A DNA stretch of 64,000 bases, from positions 186,001-250,000 of the forward strand of contig JAEZDY010000023.1 of assembly GCA_023417935.1 (NCBI GenBank), given 5' to 3'. Both the position numbers and the translations under genes were made by a program. Position 1 is the stretch's first letter; the number at the start of each line of letters is the position of its first letter. Of the stretch, positions 16,505 through 25,867 are shown one piece after another. The DNA comes from Bacteroidota bacterium (lineage in GTDB: Bacteria; Bacteroidota; Bacteroidia; Bacteroidales; Lentimicrobiaceae). The notes beneath the pieces were generated by a model that searched no databases, was not told the origin of the DNA, and saw only the letters and a program-made list of their open reading frames with translations.

Positions 16505-17425
16505 TTACAGGAGACCTGAATTCCTTAGATCTGTTACAATTGAGTCCACCACAATCTCGGTTTCATTTGGCAGCCACTTTATACTGATTCCACGACTTTC
16601 CATGCGCCTGAACCAGGTCATTTGTCGTTTGGCAAATTGATGAATGGCTGTATTCAGTTTGTTAAACATTTCTTCGTATGTAAGCTGACCTTCAATGTAC
16701 ATTGATACGAATTTGTACTCCAAACCATAGTAATAGAGGGTTGACAAAGGCACACCACTTTTAATAAGCTGCTCTACTTCAGTTATAAGTCCACTTTCAA
16801 GGCGGTCTTTAAGTCTTGTTGTTATCCTTTCCCTTATGATTTCGCGAGGGGTATTTATTCCATAAATAAACCGTGTGTTTGGTTTATTATCATATTGCCT
16901 TCCCTTCTGTTTGTCACTGGTCCTGGCAATTTGAATTGCTCTTATGAGTCTGTTTCGGTCAGTAAAATCAGAGGTATTATGGGGAACTTTAAGTGACTCT
17001 AACAAAGTAATTAATTCTTCCAATGATTTTTTTTCTAACTCCTCCCTGTCAGCCTCATCGCTTTTTACTTCCTTCAGGTCATACAAACCCAGTGCAGTTT
17101 CAATGTACATGCCACTGCCACCACAAATAATCGGGAAATTATCCCTGGTTGATATATCCTTGACAGCTTTACGAAAATCAGACTGGTATCTGAAGATATC
17201 GTACTTTTCTCCAGCTTCAGCAATATCAACAAGGTGGCACTTGATCTGCGTGTCGTCAACAAAGTAATCAATTAAATCTTTGCCGGTACCTAAATCCATA
17301 TTCTTATACACCTGCCTGGAATCAGCAGAAATGATCTCCCCTCCTATTTTGGAGGCTAACAAAGCAGCTTTACGAGTTTTACCTGAAGCTGTAATACCAA
17401 GAATCATAATAAGCGGTTTACTCAT
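16505..17425 (-). CDS. miaA: tRNA dimethylallyltransferase
   Basis: Adds a dimethylallyl group to N6 of A37 in tRNAs that read codons starting with U. The 306-residue product has the P-loop GITASGKT near residue 10, SADSRQVYKNMDLGTGK near residue 34 and GGSGMYIETAL near residue 102, all MiaA hallmarks. It overlaps the preceding glycosyltransferase gene by 4 bases (ATGA), so they are coexpressed. Length is normal. Confidence 0.96.
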   Translation of the reverse strand: MSKPLIMILGITASGKTRKAALLASKIGGEIISADSRQVYKNMDLGTGKDLIDYFVDDTQIKCHLVDIAEAGEKYDIFRYQSDFRKAVKDISTRDNFPIICGGSGMYIETALGLYDLKEVKSDEADREELEKKSLEELITLLESLKVPHNTSDFTDRNRLIRAIQIARTSDKQKGRQYDNKPNTRFIYGINTPREIIRERITTRLKDRLESGLITEVEQLIKSGVPLSTLYYYGLEYKFVSMYIEGQLTYEEMFNKLNTAIHQFAKRQMTWFRRMESRGISIKWLPNETEIVVDSIVTDLRNSGLL

Positions 17426-18666
17426 ACCATTCCATATTGTTTTTGCATTCTTCTTTCATTTACAAACATCAAGTCCCTGATAAGATTCAAACTTGAAATG
17501 GGGGCATTTTCAAAACCATACGTCAGCAGATGATCAATGGCTTCATGTAATTCAATGGACGGATTTAAATTGTTGATTATAAATGAAGCAAGTTTGTGCT
17601 CTTCAGTTCCATGATCAGTACTATTTGAATCCTTTAGGAATTGAAGTATTCTCAATCCATCAACTTTTTGGGTTGCAGCCTTAATAAATGAAGCTTTATC
17701 CCTGCAATTAGTTTTTAATGGTTTCCATAATTCGCCAATATCAATTTTAAAGCACTTTTTCAGGAAGTCATCCATAGGAGTGCTAACTTCCTTATCAAAA
17801 AGAATTGGGAACAAGTCAAACGTTGCCTTGATATCAAGGAAAAGATCTTGTGCATAAACAGGATAACTTTCCCAATTACCAGCAGCACCTTTAATAATAG
17901 CAGGGCCTGTGCCAAAGTAAACCCGGTCAGAAAACCTTGATGCAGGATATATTACTTCCTCACAATCAATAATGATTTTGCCTGCTTTTCTGAGTTTTTG
18001 GACAAAATAGAAATCTTCGCCGCTCATTTTTGGCGTTAGTCCCCGCACTTTTCTATACATGGAGCCTTTGCAGGCCATACCTGAGCCTATTGCTGAAAAA
18101 CTATATGGATTGTTAATAAGCAGCATATTAAGCGCATAATTCCTCATATAAAGCTCATATCTGAGGATGCACCTATCATTGACTTCATTTCCTGTGAGAG
18201 GATGATAGTATGGAACTGACAACCCTGCTGCTGCAGGGAAATGCTCAAATGCATCTGTTACAGCCCTGAAATAGTCAGAGGTATAGTAAGTATCGGCATC
18301 TATACTAACAATGATATCATCATCGCCAGCTTTTGCAGAGGCCCTATCCATTGCTGTCATGCGTGCCCAGCCTACACCATGGTTTCTGCCAATCCATCCA
18401 TTACCCTTGGTACTTTTATCAATTACAGTAATTCTGTTGTCCTCAAGAGATTCAAGGTACTCAATGGCTAATTTATTATTGTGGCATATTGAAACTTTAT
18501 CTTCATTTTCATGCCATTCGTTTGGCTGATTTACGCAAACTATAAGTTCAAAATCAACATCTTCCTGTTCGAGGATATTGCTGATCACTACCGGAAGGTT
18601 CTCCAATTCGTTCAGTACGGGCAATGCCGCATAAACTTTAACCCTTTTATCGCTGTTTATACTCAA
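17422..18666 (-). CDS. Family 2 glycosyltransferase
   Basis: The 414-residue product has a GT-A fold start (VYAALPVLNELENLPVVISNIL) and the metal-binding DxD-type motif DADTYY near residue 125, with GRNHGVGWARMTAMD before it. It has no clear transmembrane helix, so it is a cytosolic or peripheral transferase that uses a nucleotide sugar. The acceptor is unknown. It overlaps miaA by 4 bases and diverges from the phenylalanine hydroxylase gene with only 43 bases between, holding a minus-strand TAAATTTG promoter element (18690-18697). Confidence 0.85.
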   Translation of the reverse strand: MSINSDKRVKVYAALPVLNELENLPVVISNILEQEDVDFELIVCVNQPNEWHENEDKVSICHNNKLAIEYLESLEDNRITVIDKSTKGNGWIGRNHGVGWARMTAMDRASAKAGDDDIIVSIDADTYYTSDYFRAVTDAFEHFPAAAGLSVPYYHPLTGNEVNDRCILRYELYMRNYALNMLLINNPYSFSAIGSGMACKGSMYRKVRGLTPKMSGEDFYFVQKLRKAGKIIIDCEEVIYPASRFSDRVYFGTGPAIIKGAAGNWESYPVYAQDLFLDIKATFDLFPILFDKEVSTPMDDFLKKCFKIDIGELWKPLKTNCRDKASFIKAATQKVDGLRILQFLKDSNSTDHGTEEHKLASFIINNLNPSIELHEAIDHLLTYGFENAPISSLNLIRDLMFVNERRMQKQYGMV

Positions 18667-18689
18667 CCCTTAGCTTTTTAATGAGGAAG

Positions 18690-18697
18690 CAAATTTA
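18690..18697 (-). promoter_or_regulatory. Putative promoter of the glycosyltransferase-miaA unit
   Basis: The minus strand reads TAAATTTG, an exact TAnnTTTG match 24 bases before the glycosyltransferase start. Confidence 0.45.
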
Positions 18698-18709
18698 ACA
18701 CATCCTGCT

Positions 18710-20512
18710 ATGGAAATGAATGAAGTACTTGACAAACTACCTGCTCATCTCATGAGTCTTGTTATTGAACAGCCCTATAATGAATATACCTCCCGTGATC
18801 ATGCAGTATGGCGTTATGTAATGCGGCAAAATGTGCGATTTCTGTCAAAAGTAGCGCATGGCTCATACGTTGACGGATTAAAGAAAACAGGCATCAGCAT
18901 TGATACCATTCCACATATGTATGGTATGAACCGTATTTTGAAAGAGATCGGATGGGCTGCTGTGGCGGTTGATGGCTTCATTCCTCCTTCAGCTTTTATG
19001 GAATTTCAGGCATACAGGGTTTTAGTAATTGCTGCTGATATTCGTCCGGCCGACCAGATTGAATATACCCCTGCTCCTGATATTATTCATGAAGCTGCAG
19101 GTCATGCTCCAATTATTGCCGATAACGAATACTCGGAATACCTTCAGTTCTTTGGAAAAATAGGATCCAAAGCATTCTCTTCAGCAAGAGACTATGAGCT
19201 TTATGAAGCCGTACGACATCTTTCCATCCTAAAAGCCGATCCTTATTCAGCAAAAGGTGAGATTGAAGCAGCAGAGAAAGATCTTGCCCACATTGATTCA
19301 ACGATGGGAGAACCTTCAGAGATGTCAATGATCCGGAATCTGCACTGGTGGACAGTTGAGTATGGCCTCATTGGTGATCTTAACTCACCAAAAATATATG
19401 GGGCCGGTCTTTTATCGTCAATAGGCGAAAGTTATAACTGCATTCAACCCCATGTAAAGAAGTTGCCTTATTCAATTGAGGCTGCGCATTTTAACTTTGA
19501 CATTACAACCCAGCAACCTCATTTATTTGTAACGCCCGACTTTAAAACCTTATCAGATGTATTAAATGAGTTTGCTGATGGAATGGCATTGCGTAAAGGA
19601 GGTAAAAGTGCAGTCATTAAGGCTGAGAATTCTAATAATACCGGAACTGTAGTGCTTGATTCGGGACTGCAAATATCCGGGACTTTCAATAACTCTGTTT
19701 TTGATGGTAATAACGTAGTGTATCTCAGAACAAATAGCTCAACCGCCCTGGCGTTTAATGACAAAGAACTTCCCGGGCACGGAAAATCATATCATACTGA
19801 CGGATATGGTACACCTGTTGGCAATATCATAAACAGCAATAAACCTTTGTTTTTGATGACAGAAGATGAGCTTGAAAAAGCCGGCATAATTGAAGGAAAA
19901 GATGTTGAATTTGAATTTGTAACCGGACTTAAAGTTAAGGGACATCTTACCACTATCAGGAAACCTGAAGGCGTAAATTTGATTTTCACATTGCAGAATT
20001 GCACAGTTATATACAAGGATAAAAAGCTCTTTATGCCTTCATGGGGTGTCTATGACATGGCCACGGGCAGCAAAGTAGTATCAGCTTTTTCGGGACCTGC
20101 AGATCCCGCTGCATTTAACCTATCATATAAGGCGCCTGCAGAAACAACACATAAAATAGTTTACTCTGACAGCGATAAGATCCTGCATAACCTTTATCAG
20201 AATGTAAGGGATATACGTGCCAACAAAACACTTCCTGCTGCGGCAGACTTATTGGAACTGGAACGTATATGGGCAACTATTAAAGACAAGTATAGCTCTG
20301 AATGGTTACTCATGATTGAAATACTTGAACTATTGGAAAATAGTCATGAACCTACTTCAATCTCAGCTGAAAAAGGTGAAAAATCTCACCTATCAAGTGA
20401 AATAATTGAGCAATTAACGCATTTACAGAATACAGAAAAGAAGCTAAGTAAACTAATCTCTGATGGGCTTGCCTTATTGAGCAAAGCGCCTGTTATCTCT
20501 GATGTAACTTAA
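18710..20512 (+). CDS. phhA: Aromatic amino acid (phenylalanine 4-) hydroxylase with long C-terminal extension
   Basis: Pterin- and iron-dependent monooxygenase that turns phenylalanine into tyrosine. The iron ligands are H127 and H132 (HEAAGH) and E217 (WWTVEYGL), as in phenylalanine hydroxylases. The catalytic domain fills about residues 20-290. The remaining 310 residues have no domain I recognise; they include a segment near 330-470 with mixed beta character (VEFEFVTGLKVKGHL) and a helical tail. Bacterial enzymes are usually 260-300 residues, so this is double length. It diverges from the glycosyltransferase and converges on the homogentisate genes, which degrade its product, so it is the entry to that pathway. 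The choice of phenylalanine rather than tryptophan is from context. Confidence 0.9.
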   Translation: MEMNEVLDKLPAHLMSLVIEQPYNEYTSRDHAVWRYVMRQNVRFLSKVAHGSYVDGLKKTGISIDTIPHMYGMNRILKEIGWAAVAVDGFIPPSAFMEFQAYRVLVIAADIRPADQIEYTPAPDIIHEAAGHAPIIADNEYSEYLQFFGKIGSKAFSSARDYELYEAVRHLSILKADPYSAKGEIEAAEKDLAHIDSTMGEPSEMSMIRNLHWWTVEYGLIGDLNSPKIYGAGLLSSIGESYNCIQPHVKKLPYSIEAAHFNFDITTQQPHLFVTPDFKTLSDVLNEFADGMALRKGGKSAVIKAENSNNTGTVVLDSGLQISGTFNNSVFDGNNVVYLRTNSSTALAFNDKELPGHGKSYHTDGYGTPVGNIINSNKPLFLMTEDELEKAGIIEGKDVEFEFVTGLKVKGHLTTIRKPEGVNLIFTLQNCTVIYKDKKLFMPSWGVYDMATGSKVVSAFSGPADPAAFNLSYKAPAETTHKIVYSDSDKILHNLYQNVRDIRANKTLPAAADLLELERIWATIKDKYSSEWLLMIEILELLENSHEPTSISAEKGEKSHLSSEIIEQLTHLQNTEKKLSKLISDGLALLSKAPVISDVT

Positions 20513-20551
20513 GTAATTATTACGCCGGTCAAGTACAGATTATAATGCTTT

Positions 20552-21457
20552 TTATCCTTTACTAATAGGGATGAAGCAGGCATTTAAGGCTTCCTGTTTC
20601 ATCTTTTTGGTTAGAAGATTCTTGATGATCTTATGGAGTTGCCGCTGTTTCTCTGTGATTGATAATCCCATACTATCATCTAGTTTTGCAATCTCAGGGA
20701 GAAGCATTGCCGAATTTATCTGTTCAATTGTTGGAAGTGATTCCGAAGAACCAAGCATTCCAAGGTCATTACCAGTGAGGATATCACTTGTTCGGATATG
20801 TTGGGGCAACATATCTACCCCAATTACAGGTTTATTCAGCGGTTTAGCTACTTCAAAAAGTGCTCCTCCATTCGCCCTTACATAATATTCACCTCCCATT
20901 CGCCCAACCAGATCGACTAACGTTGGGTCGATGCTATTAGAAGGGGTAAGCACTAATTCATCAACATGTACCATAAGAACCTCGCAAATTACAAGGTTGG
21001 CAGCCCCACCCCCGGTTCCGGTTTCAATAATATCCCTCACCGAGCACTCCCATTGAACGGGTGATTCCAAAACCCTTAATGGCCTTATCTTTTCCGATTT
21101 GACCATAGTAAAACCTGCTTTATCAAACTCATTTATACCTTTAGGGAATTCGGCACTTGCCAGGCTGATTTGTTCAACCATATTGTACGTTACAGCATTG
21201 ATACAGACTTCAGGAACAAGTTTAAGGTTCTCAAATGTGTCCTTTGTTGTGTTGTTTCTTGCTCTTCTGGCTGGAGAGAAAATGATTGTACTGGGATTTA
21301 CACCAAAAGCATTAAAAAAACTGAACGGCGACAAGTTTGGCACCCCATCAGGATCAACCGTACTGGCCAATGCAATAGGCCTTGGTGCAATACCGCCTAA
21401 TATCAGACGATGTAGTTCATTCTGCCCTATTACAGATGTATCAAATGATTTATGCAT
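20552..21457 (-). CDS. Flavin reductase-like (FMN-binding split barrel) protein
   Basis: The 301-residue product has an FMN-binding split-barrel domain of the flavin reductase-like family (about 8-200; GGIAPRPIALASTVDPDGVPNLSPFSFF and CINAVTYN are typical). The C-terminal 100 residues are helical and less conserved. It starts 1 base past the fahA stop, so it is translated with the tyrosine degradation genes. An ATG 39 bases upstream lies inside fahA and adds an atypical N-terminus; 21457 is preferred. The reaction is unknown: it may supply reduced flavin or bind FMN for a redox step. No known step of homogentisate breakdown needs it. Confidence 0.85.
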   Translation of the reverse strand: MHKSFDTSVIGQNELHRLILGGIAPRPIALASTVDPDGVPNLSPFSFFNAFGVNPSTIIFSPARRARNNTTKDTFENLKLVPEVCINAVTYNMVEQISLASAEFPKGINEFDKAGFTMVKSEKIRPLRVLESPVQWECSVRDIIETGTGGGAANLVICEVLMVHVDELVLTPSNSIDPTLVDLVGRMGGEYYVRANGGALFEVAKPLNKPVIGVDMLPQHIRTSDILTGNDLGMLGSSESLPTIEQINSAMLLPEIAKLDDSMGLSITEKQRQLHKIIKNLLTKKMKQEALNACFIPISKG

Positions 21458-21458
21458 A

Positions 21459-22733
21459 TTATTTAGCGGGTAGAACGGTGGTTTCGCATTCACCAAACCC
21501 TACCCTTGCTCCCTCCTTTGAAGCATATCCACGCATAATTATTGTATCATAGTCTTCAATAAATGAGCGCTCAGTAGCACCTACTTTCAATTTGTTCCTG
21601 CCTCGCCATGTTAGTTCCAGCATTGAACCATAGGAGCCTGGTGTTGGTCCGCTAATTGTGCCTGAAGCATATAAATCACCTATGCTGATATTACAACCAT
21701 TTACCGTGTGATGTGCCAGTTGTTGATTGATATTCCAGTACATGTACTTAAAATTTGTTGCAGCAACTAAAGATGGTTCAGCCTCATCGGGCTTGATGTA
21801 TACTTCAAGATTGATATCAAAATTATGAAGCCCGTTTGTTTTCAGATAATCTAATACTTCAGGCTCTTGAGCAGGGCCTTTTATTCTATAAGGCTCCAAT
21901 GCTTCCAGGGTAACGATCCATGGTGATACCACTGAGCCAAAATTCTTTGAAAGGAAAGGGCCTAAAGGCACATATTCCCATGATTGTATATCGCGGGCTG
22001 AAAGGTCATTGAACAGGAGGAAACCAAAAATATAATCTTCAGCTTTATCTACCGGCACAGAGGTTCCAAGTTCAGTTTTTTGTCCAACAACAAAGGCCAG
22101 TTCAAGCTCGAAATCAAACATCCTGGTCGCTGTAAATACAGGAGTATCTTGTCCGGCAGGTAAAATCTGGCCCTTAGGTCTGTGTACAGGTGTGCCTGAT
22201 ATAACTATTGATGATGCCCTGCCATGATATCCAATTGGCAGATGTCGCCAATTTGGCAATAATGGATTCTGAGGATCCCTGAACATGCTACCCACATTGC
22301 TTGCGTGCTCAATACTTGAATAGAAGTCAGTATAGTCAGTTACCTTGACAGGCAGGCGCATTTTAACGTTATGAGCAGATGTAAAATACTTTCTGTCAAA
22401 CTCTTCCTTATTACTGATCTCTTCAGTGTTTTCTTCCAATAACTGAATTATTCTGCTTCTTACTCCTGAGGTTACTTCCTTGCCGGCTTCAATAAATGAA
22501 TTAAGGTATGGCAGGTTTAATAGACCTTCAAGTTTATGACCGAAATTATCAAAGTAACCATCTCTTTGCAATGCATACAGATTAATTACTTTATCGCCAA
22601 TGCGACTTACCGCCACTATGGAATGATCGGGCAATTCCGCTATTCCAAATGGAATGTTGTAAATGGTGAAATCACTGCTGATATCAGTCTTCAACCACGA
22701 ACTTAGATGGGCTGTATTGGATTCACTTTTCAT
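21459..22733 (-). CDS. fahA: Fumarylacetoacetase
   Basis: Last enzyme of tyrosine breakdown; it splits 4-fumarylacetoacetate into fumarate and acetoacetate. The 424-residue length matches the family. Visible hallmarks include the N-terminal FAH domain, FRDPQNPLLPNWRHLPIGYHGRASS near residue 152, the metal-binding DFELELAFVVG near residue 204 and SGTISGPTPGSYGSMLEL near residue 365. It shares one base with the hppD stop and is followed after one base by the flavin-reductase-like gene. Maleylacetoacetate isomerase is not in the window. Confidence 0.96.
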   Translation of the reverse strand: MKSESNTAHLSSWLKTDISSDFTIYNIPFGIAELPDHSIVAVSRIGDKVINLYALQRDGYFDNFGHKLEGLLNLPYLNSFIEAGKEVTSGVRSRIIQLLEENTEEISNKEEFDRKYFTSAHNVKMRLPVKVTDYTDFYSSIEHASNVGSMFRDPQNPLLPNWRHLPIGYHGRASSIVISGTPVHRPKGQILPAGQDTPVFTATRMFDFELELAFVVGQKTELGTSVPVDKAEDYIFGFLLFNDLSARDIQSWEYVPLGPFLSKNFGSVVSPWIVTLEALEPYRIKGPAQEPEVLDYLKTNGLHNFDINLEVYIKPDEAEPSLVAATNFKYMYWNINQQLAHHTVNGCNISIGDLYASGTISGPTPGSYGSMLELTWRGRNKLKVGATERSFIEDYDTIIMRGYASKEGARVGFGECETTVLPAK

Positions 22734-23833
22734 TATAAGGTACCTCTTTTACCTTGTTCCAATTCAATGGCCTCAAACAGAGCCTTAAAATTACCTTTGC
22801 CAAATGATTTGGCACCTTTCCGCTGAATAATCTCAAAGAAAAGCGTGGGACGATCAACCAGTGGCTTTGTGAATATCTGAAGCAGATAGCCTTCGTCATC
22901 CCTATCGACCAAAATACCTAATTTTTTCAGGCTTTCAACACTTTCATCTATTTCGCCAACCCTATCTTCCACAATATCGTAATAACCTTCAGGAATTTCA
23001 AGAAAGTCAATTCCTCTATTCTTTAATGTGCTTACGGTTTCAAGTATGTCATCAGTTTCAAGTGCAATATGCTGGACACCACTAGTGCCGTAAAAATCGA
23101 GATATTCCTCAACCTGTGATTTCTTAAGCCCCTCGGCAGGTTCATTGATTGGAAACTTAATTCTTTCGTTTCCGTTGCTCATCACCTTACTCATTAAGGC
23201 GGTATACTCGGTTGAAATATCTTTATCGTCAAAGCTTATAAGTTGATTAAAGCCCATTACTTCAGCATAAAAATCAACCCATTTATTCATTTCACCCCAG
23301 CCTACATTGCCTACCATGTGATCAACGTACTTTAGGCCTGTGGATTCTGTTTTATAAGAAGTTTCCCACGGAATGTATCCTGGTAAAAAGACTCCATTGT
23401 AGTTCTTTCGTTCAACAAAAACATGAACTGTTTCCCCATAAATCCTGATTCCGGAGGTGACAACTTCTCCATTCTCATCAGTGGTAGTTGTTGGAGCCTG
23501 GTATGAATCTGCACCCCTGCCAGTTGTTTCTTCCCATGCTTTTGTTGCATCATCAACCCACAAAGCAATTACTTTTACGCCATCACCATGTTTCATGGCA
23601 TGACGGCTAATCTCATTCTCACCATTAAGGGATGAGGTTAGCACGAATCTGATTTTACCTTGTTGTAGAACATATGAGGTTCTATCAGACAGTCCTGTTT
23701 CAAGACCTGCATATGCAAGTGGCTGAAAACCAAAAGCTGTTTGATAAAAAAAGGCAGCCTGTTTTGAATTGCCAACATAAAATTCAATATAATCTGTTCC
23801 TTTTAGTGGAAGGAAATCAGTTGTTTCTTTCAT
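22733..23833 (-). CDS. hppD: 4-hydroxyphenylpyruvate dioxygenase
   Basis: Fe(II) dioxygenase that makes homogentisate from 4-hydroxyphenylpyruvate. The 366-residue product has two vicinal-oxygen-chelate halves. Iron ligands are the His in YVDHMVGNV (near 178), the His in GVQHIALETDDI (near 262) and the Glu in LFFEIIQR (near 340). It overlaps fahA by one base. hmgA lies 71 bases upstream on the same strand, so hmgA-hppD-fahA-flavin reductase form one operon. Confidence 0.96.
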   Translation of the reverse strand: MKETTDFLPLKGTDYIEFYVGNSKQAAFFYQTAFGFQPLAYAGLETGLSDRTSYVLQQGKIRFVLTSSLNGENEISRHAMKHGDGVKVIALWVDDATKAWEETTGRGADSYQAPTTTTDENGEVVTSGIRIYGETVHVFVERKNYNGVFLPGYIPWETSYKTESTGLKYVDHMVGNVGWGEMNKWVDFYAEVMGFNQLISFDDKDISTEYTALMSKVMSNGNERIKFPINEPAEGLKKSQVEEYLDFYGTSGVQHIALETDDILETVSTLKNRGIDFLEIPEGYYDIVEDRVGEIDESVESLKKLGILVDRDDEGYLLQIFTKPLVDRPTLFFEIIQRKGAKSFGKGNFKALFEAIELEQGKRGTL

Positions 23834-23904
23834 AACTTATGTGCGTTGCTAATGGATACAAGAAATCTATAATGCTTTAGTAATGAAAACAATAAATTTA
23901 AAAA

Positions 23905-25062
23905 TCAGTCAATCCATGATTTAAAATAATCCGGATCTTCAATATGAAGCGCTGCTTTGGTGAGCCATAAAGGTCTGAAGGTATCTATCATAACAGCCAG
24001 TTCTTTTGTTTCACGGGCGCCCAGGCTCTTTTCAACTGTGCCGGGGTGAGGTCCATGGGGAATACCAATTGGATGCAAAGTAATCTGACCCCGTTCTACA
24101 TGACTGCGACTCATAAAATCACCATCAACATAATAGAGCACCTCATCCGAATCAACATTGCTATGGTTATATGGCACCGGAATTGACAATGGATGATAAT
24201 CATACATACGAGGCACAAATGCGCATGTGACGAAGTTATGTGCTTCAAAACTCTGATGCACAGGAGGAGGCTGGTGAATTCTACCGGTTATAGGTTCAAA
24301 GTCGTGAATTGAAAGAGCATAAGGATATAAGTACCCATCCCAACCTACAAGATCAAAAGGATGATTTGCGTAATGGTATGGGAAAAGTTGATCTTCCTTC
24401 TTTATCATTACCAGGAAATCACCTTTTTCGTCGTGTGTTGTCAAATTCTGAGGCTTGCGTATATCACGCTCGTAATATGGGGCGTGAGCTTCAAGCTGAC
24501 CATACTTATTTACATATTTTTTAGGGAATCTAATATGTGAGAATGATTCAACTATGAGTAATCGGTTGTTTTCTGTTTCAAAACTGAGCTTGTAGATGGT
24601 ACCCCTCGGAATAATCAGGTGATCTCCATAAGAAAATGGCAAACTGCCATACATCGTTTCAAGTACACCACTGCCTTCATGAATAAATATCATTTCGGCA
24701 GCCTGACTATTCTTAAAGAAATAATCACTGGTACCCTTATGCGGGGCTGCCAGAGAAATGTAAAGATCATTGTTTACCAGCACAGGAACCCTGCTTTTAA
24801 GGTAGTCGGTTTCAGGCTTTACTTTAAACCCCTGAAAGCTCCTGTGCTGCATGTTGTTTTGAACAGCAATGTCGGGTTTAACATTTACAGGTGAATCAAT
24901 CGCCAGTACCCTGGTTGGAGGATTAAGGTGATAGGTTATAGAATAAACGTCAGAAAAACCTTCTGTTGACACCAGTTGTTCTGCATACAGATTGCCATCC
25001 GGTTTGCGGAATTGAGTATGTCTTTTTGGAGGAATACTCCCCAGTGTATGATAATGCGGCAT
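23905..25062 (-). CDS. hmgA: Homogentisate 1,2-dioxygenase
   Basis: Ring-cleaving Fe(II) dioxygenase that makes maleylacetoacetate from homogentisate. The 385-residue product has the cupin core with GRIHQPPPVHQSFEAHNFV near residue 270 and the iron site in PYNHSNVDSDEVLYYVDGDF near residue 305, with the last His in HPIGIPHGPHPG. It is shorter than the human enzyme (445) but typical of the bacterial short form. It is the first gene of the minus-strand tyrosine degradation operon. Confidence 0.95.
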   Translation of the reverse strand: MPHYHTLGSIPPKRHTQFRKPDGNLYAEQLVSTEGFSDVYSITYHLNPPTRVLAIDSPVNVKPDIAVQNNMQHRSFQGFKVKPETDYLKSRVPVLVNNDLYISLAAPHKGTSDYFFKNSQAAEMIFIHEGSGVLETMYGSLPFSYGDHLIIPRGTIYKLSFETENNRLLIVESFSHIRFPKKYVNKYGQLEAHAPYYERDIRKPQNLTTHDEKGDFLVMIKKEDQLFPYHYANHPFDLVGWDGYLYPYALSIHDFEPITGRIHQPPPVHQSFEAHNFVTCAFVPRMYDYHPLSIPVPYNHSNVDSDEVLYYVDGDFMSRSHVERGQITLHPIGIPHGPHPGTVEKSLGARETKELAVMIDTFRPLWLTKAALHIEDPDYFKSWID

Positions 25063-25129
25063 GGTGTAAATAATTTAGTAGGATATGCACCTCGCTGCAA
25101 TAACAACCTATGGCAATAAATGTTTATAA

Positions 25130-25786
25130 TTATTGGCTCTTATCACCCAATAATGGAACGAACTTGAATATGCCGTGCTGAGTAATATTGGTTGATCCAT
25201 CTTCATTTTTAACAATCAGGGTCATCACCTGGTAATCATTCTCATTGACTGGAATAACCATCTTACCTCCGGGTTTTAACTGATCTATTAATGGTTGGGG
25301 AATATATGGTGCCCCGGCGGTGACCAAAATACGGTCGAATGGTGCAAATGCCTGAAGACCATTATAGCCGTCACCGAAATGCACTTTTACAATACATCCA
25401 ATTTTTGGCAGCAAATCCTTTGCTTTCACGAATAATGACCGTTGGCGCTCGATGGAATATACCTTACCTCCCATATTAAAAAGTATAGCAGCCTGATAAC
25501 CTGATCCTGTTCCAACTTCAAGAATCTTATCACCTTTTCTTATATCGAGAAGTTCAGTTTGGAATGCCACAGTATAAGGTTGTGAAATTGTTTGACCCTC
25601 CCCTATTGGAAAAGCTTTGTCTTCATATGCATATTCCAGAAAACCAGAGTCGAAGAAATAATGCCTTGGTACTGATTCAATGGCATTTAGAACGCGCTCA
25701 TCTTTTATACCCTTTGACTTAACAGTTGCCACGAGTTTCTTTCGTAATCCTTTATGTTTGAATGTATCAATAAGATTTGTGTTCAT
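25130..25786 (-). CDS. pcm: Protein-L-isoaspartate O-methyltransferase
   Basis: Repairs damaged proteins by methylating isoaspartyl residues with S-adenosylmethionine. The 218-residue product has SVPRHYFF near residue 40, AFPIGEGQTISQPYTVA near residue 60, the SAM motif ILEVGTGSGYQAA near residue 90 and RILVTAGAPYIP near residue 155. An upstream in-frame start at 25900 would overlap the divergent oxidoreductase gene and add a non-homologous 38 residues, so the ATG at 25786 is chosen. Confidence 0.95.
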   Translation of the reverse strand: MNTNLIDTFKHKGLRKKLVATVKSKGIKDERVLNAIESVPRHYFFDSGFLEYAYEDKAFPIGEGQTISQPYTVAFQTELLDIRKGDKILEVGTGSGYQAAILFNMGGKVYSIERQRSLFVKAKDLLPKIGCIVKVHFGDGYNGLQAFAPFDRILVTAGAPYIPQPLIDQLKPGGKMVIPVNENDYQVMTLIVKNEDGSTNITQHGIFKFVPLLGDKSQ

Positions 25787-25867
25787 CCTAAAAAGCCGAT
25801 TATAATGTGGCGCTAAATTACTAATTTCGCCCTGTAGAAAAACAACCATAAACTTAGAACGCTTGTT

